From JBBKWG01 sp037968835 (GTDB lineage: Bacteria; Pseudomonadota; Alphaproteobacteria; Rhodobacterales; Rhodobacteraceae): DNA of 18,363 bases. The position numbers were made by a program, and so were the translations under genes. How positions within the stretch are numbered: position 1 is the stretch's first letter; the number at the start of each line of letters is the position of its first letter. Below are positions 14,838-18,363 of this stretch, piece after piece. The DNA lies in NCBI GenBank assembly GCA_037968835.1, contig JBBKWG010000068.1, forward strand, positions 1 through 18,363, read 5' to 3'. The notes under the pieces are model-generated. The model had not been told where the DNA came from and made no database searches. It saw nothing but the letters and a program-made list of their open reading frames with translations.

Positions 14838-17093
14838 TCAGCCGACCTTACAGGCGGCAAGGACGGCCATGTTAAGAATATCGTTCACCGAACTAACGCT
14901 CGGTAAAACCTGAATTGGCTTATCGACACCTGCGAGAATCGGGCCGATGACGGTGGCGCCGGCCATCTCCTGCATCAGCTTGACGGAAATTGATGCTGAG
15001 TGCCTGGCTGGAACCACCAGAACATTTGCAGGCCCCGTGAGCCGCGAGAACGGATAGGATTCCTTGGCTTGGGCGTTAAGCGCCACATCGACGGTCATCT
15101 CGCCTTCGTATTCAAAGTCGACGTCCATCTTGTCGAGCACTCGTGGCGCTTGATGCATTTTTTCGGCGCGTTCGCTTACCGGATATCCAAATGTCGAAAA
15201 GCTGACAAACGCCACACGCGGCTCTAATCCGATGGATCTTGCCACTTTTGCACCCTGAATGGCGATTGTGGCCAAATCATTCTGATCGGGCCATTCATGC
15301 ACCAGTGTGTCTGCAATGAAGATGATGCGGCCCCGGTGCAAAACGGCGGTTACGCCGACGGCTCCGTGTTCGGCACGTGCGTCGAATACATGGTTGATAA
15401 GATCCAGAACATAAGCGGATTTACGAGTTGCGCCGGTGACTAACGCGTCGCCGTGATCGTGCGCCAGCATTAACGCGGCAAAAACGTGCCTGTCCCGGCT
15501 GGCCAAACGATGAATGTCCGTGCGGTCGAACCCCTTTCGCTGAAGCCGGTTGTAAAGAAACTGCTTGTACGTATCGAGGTGCTTGGTGTTTGCCGCGTTA
15601 ACAACTTCGATCTCGTGCGCAGCATCGGCCAATCCTTCGGCTGCCAGGCGCTGTGCAACATCGGCTTCGCGTCCAACGACGATCGCCTTACCGAAACCAT
15701 TTCGTTGATAGGCAACCGCTGCGCGCAGGACCCGGTTGTCGTCACCTTCGGCGAAGATCATGCGTGATTGCGCGGCGCGGGCGCGGGCATTAATGCCGCG
15801 AAGGATACTTGCCGTCGGGTCCATGCGGGCCTTGAGCGACAATTCGTAGCCATCCATATCGACGATCGGACGTCGGGCAGCGCCAGTATCCATTCCTGCC
15901 CTTGCGACCGCAGGAGGAATCCGGTGAATGAGACGCGGATCGAAGGGCGTCGGGATGATGTAATCGCGGCCAAATGACAACTTGCGCCCATACGCGATCG
16001 CAACTTCATCCGGAACGACCTCGCGGGCGAGCGCGGCGAGCGCCTCGGCGCAAGCGATCTTCATCTCGTCGTTTATCGCGCGTGCATGAATGTCGAGTGC
16101 GCCACGGAAAAGATAGGGGAATCCCAGCACGTTATTGACCTGGTTGGGATAGTCAGAGCGACCGGTCGCAACAATGGCATCCTCGCGCACGGCGTGGGCC
16201 TCCTCGGGCGTGATCTCCGGATCAGGATTCGCCATGGCAAAAATGACCGGATTCGCCGCCATGCTTTCCACCATCTTGGCCGTGACAGCGCCTTTTGCAC
16301 TGACCCCAAGGAACACGTCCGCGCCCACCATTGCTTCTTCCAGCGTGCGCAGTTCGGTCTTGACCGCGTGGGCCGATTTCCACTGGTTCATGCCCTCGAT
16401 GCGGCCCTGATAAATAACGCCCTTGGTGTCGCACGTAATGCATTTTTCGTTTCGCGCACCCATCCGCTTCAGCAACTCGATGCAGGCGATACCCGCAGCA
16501 CCTGCCCCGTTCAGAACGATCTTCACATCCTCGATCTTCTTGCCAGAAATGTGCAGTGCGTTAATAAGACCCGCCGCGCAGATGACCGCCGTCCCGTGCT
16601 GGTCGTCATGGAACACGGGGATGTCCATTTCTTCCTTCAAGCGCTGTTCGATGATGAAGCACTCAGGAGCCTTGATATCTTCGAGGTTAATGCCCCCAAA
16701 CGTCGGCCCCATAAGCCGAACGGCGTTGCAAAACGCGTCGGGATCTTCAGTGTCGAGTTCGATGTCGATGGAGTTGACGTCGGCGAAGCGCTTGAACAGT
16801 ACGGATTTACCTTCCATCACCGGCTTGGACGCCAAGGCCCCCAGATTGCCCAGCCCCAAGACCGCAGTTCCGTTCGAAATCACGGCCACAAGGTTACCCT
16901 TGTTAGTATAGTCATATGCCGTTTCGGGGTTCTTGGCGATTTCTTCGCACGGAACGGCGACGCCGGGGGAATAGGCAAGGCTGAGATCGCGCTGGGTCGT
17001 CATCGGCACGGTCGCAGTCACTTCGAACTTGCCGGGGCTTGGGTGCATGTGGAAACTAAGCGCGTCCTCGCGCGTGTATTTCGTGTTGGCCAT
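14838..17093 (-). CDS. maeB: NADP-dependent malic enzyme with phosphotransacetylase-like C-terminal domain
   Basis: The 751-residue protein converts malate to pyruvate and CO2 with NADP+ reduction, supplying pyruvate and NADPH during growth on C4 acids. The malic domain shows Y41 in AYSPGVAVPC, catalytic Lys K96 in VMEGKSVLFK, metal ligands in NLEDIKAPECF (136-146) and HDDQHGTAV (162-170). The nucleotide-binding GAGAAGIA is at 196-203. From about residue 430 to the end lies the phosphotransacetylase-like domain, which in MaeB hybrids is regulatory (acetyl-CoA responsive) rather than known as a catalyst. Length is typical for hybrids. The ATG at 17093 has a strong CCTCCC-complement (GGGAGG) site 7 bases upstream. 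NADP rather than NAD use is inferred from MaeB architecture. Confidence 0.95.
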   Translation of the reverse strand: MANTKYTREDALSFHMHPSPGKFEVTATVPMTTQRDLSLAYSPGVAVPCEEIAKNPETAYDYTNKGNLVAVISNGTAVLGLGNLGALASKPVMEGKSVLFKRFADVNSIDIELDTEDPDAFCNAVRLMGPTFGGINLEDIKAPECFIIEQRLKEEMDIPVFHDDQHGTAVICAAGLINALHISGKKIEDVKIVLNGAGAAGIACIELLKRMGARNEKCITCDTKGVIYQGRIEGMNQWKSAHAVKTELRTLEEAMVGADVFLGVSAKGAVTAKMVESMAANPVIFAMANPDPEITPEEAHAVREDAIVATGRSDYPNQVNNVLGFPYLFRGALDIHARAINDEMKIACAEALAALAREVVPDEVAIAYGRKLSFGRDYIIPTPFDPRLIHRIPPAVARAGMDTGAARRPIVDMDGYELSLKARMDPTASILRGINARARAAQSRMIFAEGDDNRVLRAAVAYQRNGFGKAIVVGREADVAQRLAAEGLADAAHEIEVVNAANTKHLDTYKQFLYNRLQRKGFDRTDIHRLASRDRHVFAALMLAHDHGDALVTGATRKSAYVLDLINHVFDARAEHGAVGVTAVLHRGRIIFIADTLVHEWPDQNDLATIAIQGAKVARSIGLEPRVAFVSFSTFGYPVSERAEKMHQAPRVLDKMDVDFEYEGEMTVDVALNAQAKESYPFSRLTGPANVLVVPARHSASISVKLMQEMAGATVIGPILAGVDKPIQVLPSVSSVNDILNMAVLAACKVG

Positions 17094-17129
17094 CCCAGTC
17101 CCTCCCTTTGAAGCGCCATCCTTACCGTC

Positions 17130-17165
17130 AAAGGCGAGAGGAACAAGAGAAGCGTTTTCGCCTTT
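17130..17165. repeat. 8-bp inverted repeat in maeB-mutS gap
   Basis: AAAGGCGA at 17130-17137 is mirrored by TCGCCTTT at 17158-17165 with a 20-base spacer, 37 bases upstream of the maeB start. Possible roles are a dimeric regulator's operator or a stem in the maeB leader. No T-run marks it as a terminator. Confidence 0.45.
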
Positions 17166-17218
17166 CGCCCGGAGAATCGACCCGTTAGATTCGCCGGGCC
17201 TGTCATTCGGGGGATGAT

Positions 17219-18363
17219 TTGACCGTCGCCAATGCAGCCGTCACGCCGATGATGGCTCAATACCTTGAGATCAAGGCCGACCATCAGAACGCGCTGCTGT
17301 TCTACCGGATGGGCGACTTTTACGAACTCTTCTTCGATGACGCGGTCGCGGCATCGGCGGCCCTTGATATTGCGCTGACCAAACGTGGCAAGCACTTGGG
17401 CGAAGACATCGCGATGTGCGGCGTACCAGTGCATGCGTCCGACGGATATCTGCTGACCCTGATCCGAAAGGGGTTTCGCGTCGCAGTTTGCGAGCAGTTG
17501 GAGAACCCGGCAGAAGCCAAGAAGCGCGGGGCGAAATCCGTCGTCAACCGTGGCGTTGTCCGCTTGGTGACTCCCGGAACGTTAACCGAGGAGTCACTTC
17601 TGGAGGCACGGCGCCACAACTATCTGGCGGCACTGTCGGATGTGCGCGGCGAGGGTGCGATTGCGTGGACCGATATTTCGACAGGAGAGTTTCGGGTCAT
17701 GCCAGTGGCACCGGTTCGGTTTGGCCCCGAATTGGCGCGTCTGGCCCCTAGTGAAGTCATAGTATCCGAAGCTCGGGAAGCGGATCTGGCTGGTTTAGTG
17801 ACTGAATTAGGCGCGTCGATAACTCCGCTCTCGGCTGCTTGCTTTGACAGTCAATCCGCGACGGATCGTTTGACCTCGTTGTTTCAGGTCGGAACTCTTG
17901 ACGCGTTCGGAGCGTTCACGCGATCCGAAATCTCGGCCATGGGTGCGCTGATCGATTACTTTGATCTCACTCAGAAGGGGCGCCTCCCTTTGTTGCGTCC
18001 GCCTGTTCGCGAGATGGTGGGGGGAACGCTGCAGATTGACGCCGCGACGCGGCGCAATCTGGAACTCACTCACGCATTATCGGGTGGGCGCGAGGGATCG
18101 CTGATTCATGCCATAGATCGCACCGTAACTGCAGGCGGCGGTCGTCTGCTAGAGCGTCGAATTTCCAGTCCGTCACGTGACCTTACAGTAATCACCGCGC
18201 GACTCGACGCAGTCGATTTCTCCGTGCAGGACCCCGAATTCACCGAAGACCTGCGCGCATCGTTGCGCCGTTGCCCTGATTTGGAAAGAGCGCTTTCCCG
18301 GCTGGCGTTGGACAGAGGCGGGCCACGCGATCTTGCTGCTATCCGGAATGGTCTGGAACAGGC
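17219..18363 (+). CDS. mutS: DNA mismatch repair protein MutS, N-terminal part (runs off window)
   Basis: 381 codons are visible and the frame is open to the right edge; full MutS is roughly 850-900 residues. MutS recognises mismatches and recruits MutL. The mismatch-reading Phe-x-Glu motif is present as F34 and E36 in FYRMGDFYELF, followed by the connector domain and the start of the core lever domain (TLQIDAATRRNLEL near 281-294). The ATPase domain lies outside the window. I chose TTG at 17219, because it has GGGGGA a few bases upstream and gives the N-terminal extension usual before TPMMAQY. ATG at 17249 or 17252 are alternatives. It is divergent from maeB. Confidence 0.93.
   Translation, partial: MTVANAAVTPMMAQYLEIKADHQNALLFYRMGDFYELFFDDAVAASAALDIALTKRGKHLGEDIAMCGVPVHASDGYLLTLIRKGFRVAVCEQLENPAEAKKRGAKSVVNRGVVRLVTPGTLTEESLLEARRHNYLAALSDVRGEGAIAWTDISTGEFRVMPVAPVRFGPELARLAPSEVIVSEAREADLAGLVTELGASITPLSAACFDSQSATDRLTSLFQVGTLDAFGAFTRSEISAMGALIDYFDLTQKGRLPLLRPPVREMVGGTLQIDAATRRNLELTHALSGGREGSLIHAIDRTVTAGGGRLLERRISSPSRDLTVITARLDAVDFSVQDPEFTEDLRASLRRCPDLERALSRLALDRGGPRDLAAIRNGLEQ

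Noticed and set aside
16086..17111. Long open frame (341 codons) on the plus strand
   Set aside because: It is antisense to maeB, whose coding sense is certain; open antisense frames are common at this base composition.

Overview
The window is ordinary chromosomal DNA from an alphaproteobacterium, most likely of the Rhodobacterales (Roseobacter/Rhodobacter type). This rests on the protein sequences (the MutS N-terminus, malic enzyme MaeB, Hsp33, paired ABC exporters), moderately high G+C and short intergenic gaps, not on a database search. I see no rRNA, tRNA, insertion sequence, integrase, CRISPR array or attachment site.

Left block (63-8069, all minus strand). Transcription runs from right to left: hslO (redox chaperone Hsp33), a CoA-type Nudix pyrophosphatase, a CCA-adding tRNA nucleotidyltransferase, two full-length ABC exporter half-transporters, and an iron-sulfur class rRNA/tRNA m5U methyltransferase. 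hslO, nudix and cca overlap by 11 and 20 bp, and the methyltransferase starts 3 bp after the second ABC gene. In front of hslO there is a convincing alphaproteobacterial heat-shock (RpoH) promoter, which overlaps the translation start of a divergent second Nudix gene.

Middle block (8140-11953). The second Nudix gene runs rightward and its 3' end overlaps, tail to tail, a leftward response regulator-PP2C phosphatase gene. That gene is divergent from a small Hpt phosphotransfer gene. Together they look like the input side of a partner-switching pathway. Next comes a 540-nt stretch with no clear gene, then an unrecognised exported protein with a Lys/Ser-rich N-terminal half and an acidic C-terminus, closed by a good UUCG-loop terminator.

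Right block (12079-18363). argG (argininosuccinate synthase) converges on, and overlaps, a sulfotransferase-like P-loop gene. An exported methionine sulfoxide reductase A follows. maeB (malic enzyme with a phosphotransacetylase-like domain) is divergent from mutS, which runs off the right edge. The maeB-mutS gap holds an 8-bp inverted repeat.

There is no obviously new multi-gene system. The parts most worth a second look are the REC-PP2C/Hpt pair, the unknown charge-polarised exported protein with its long leader, and the hslO/Nudix promoter arrangement.
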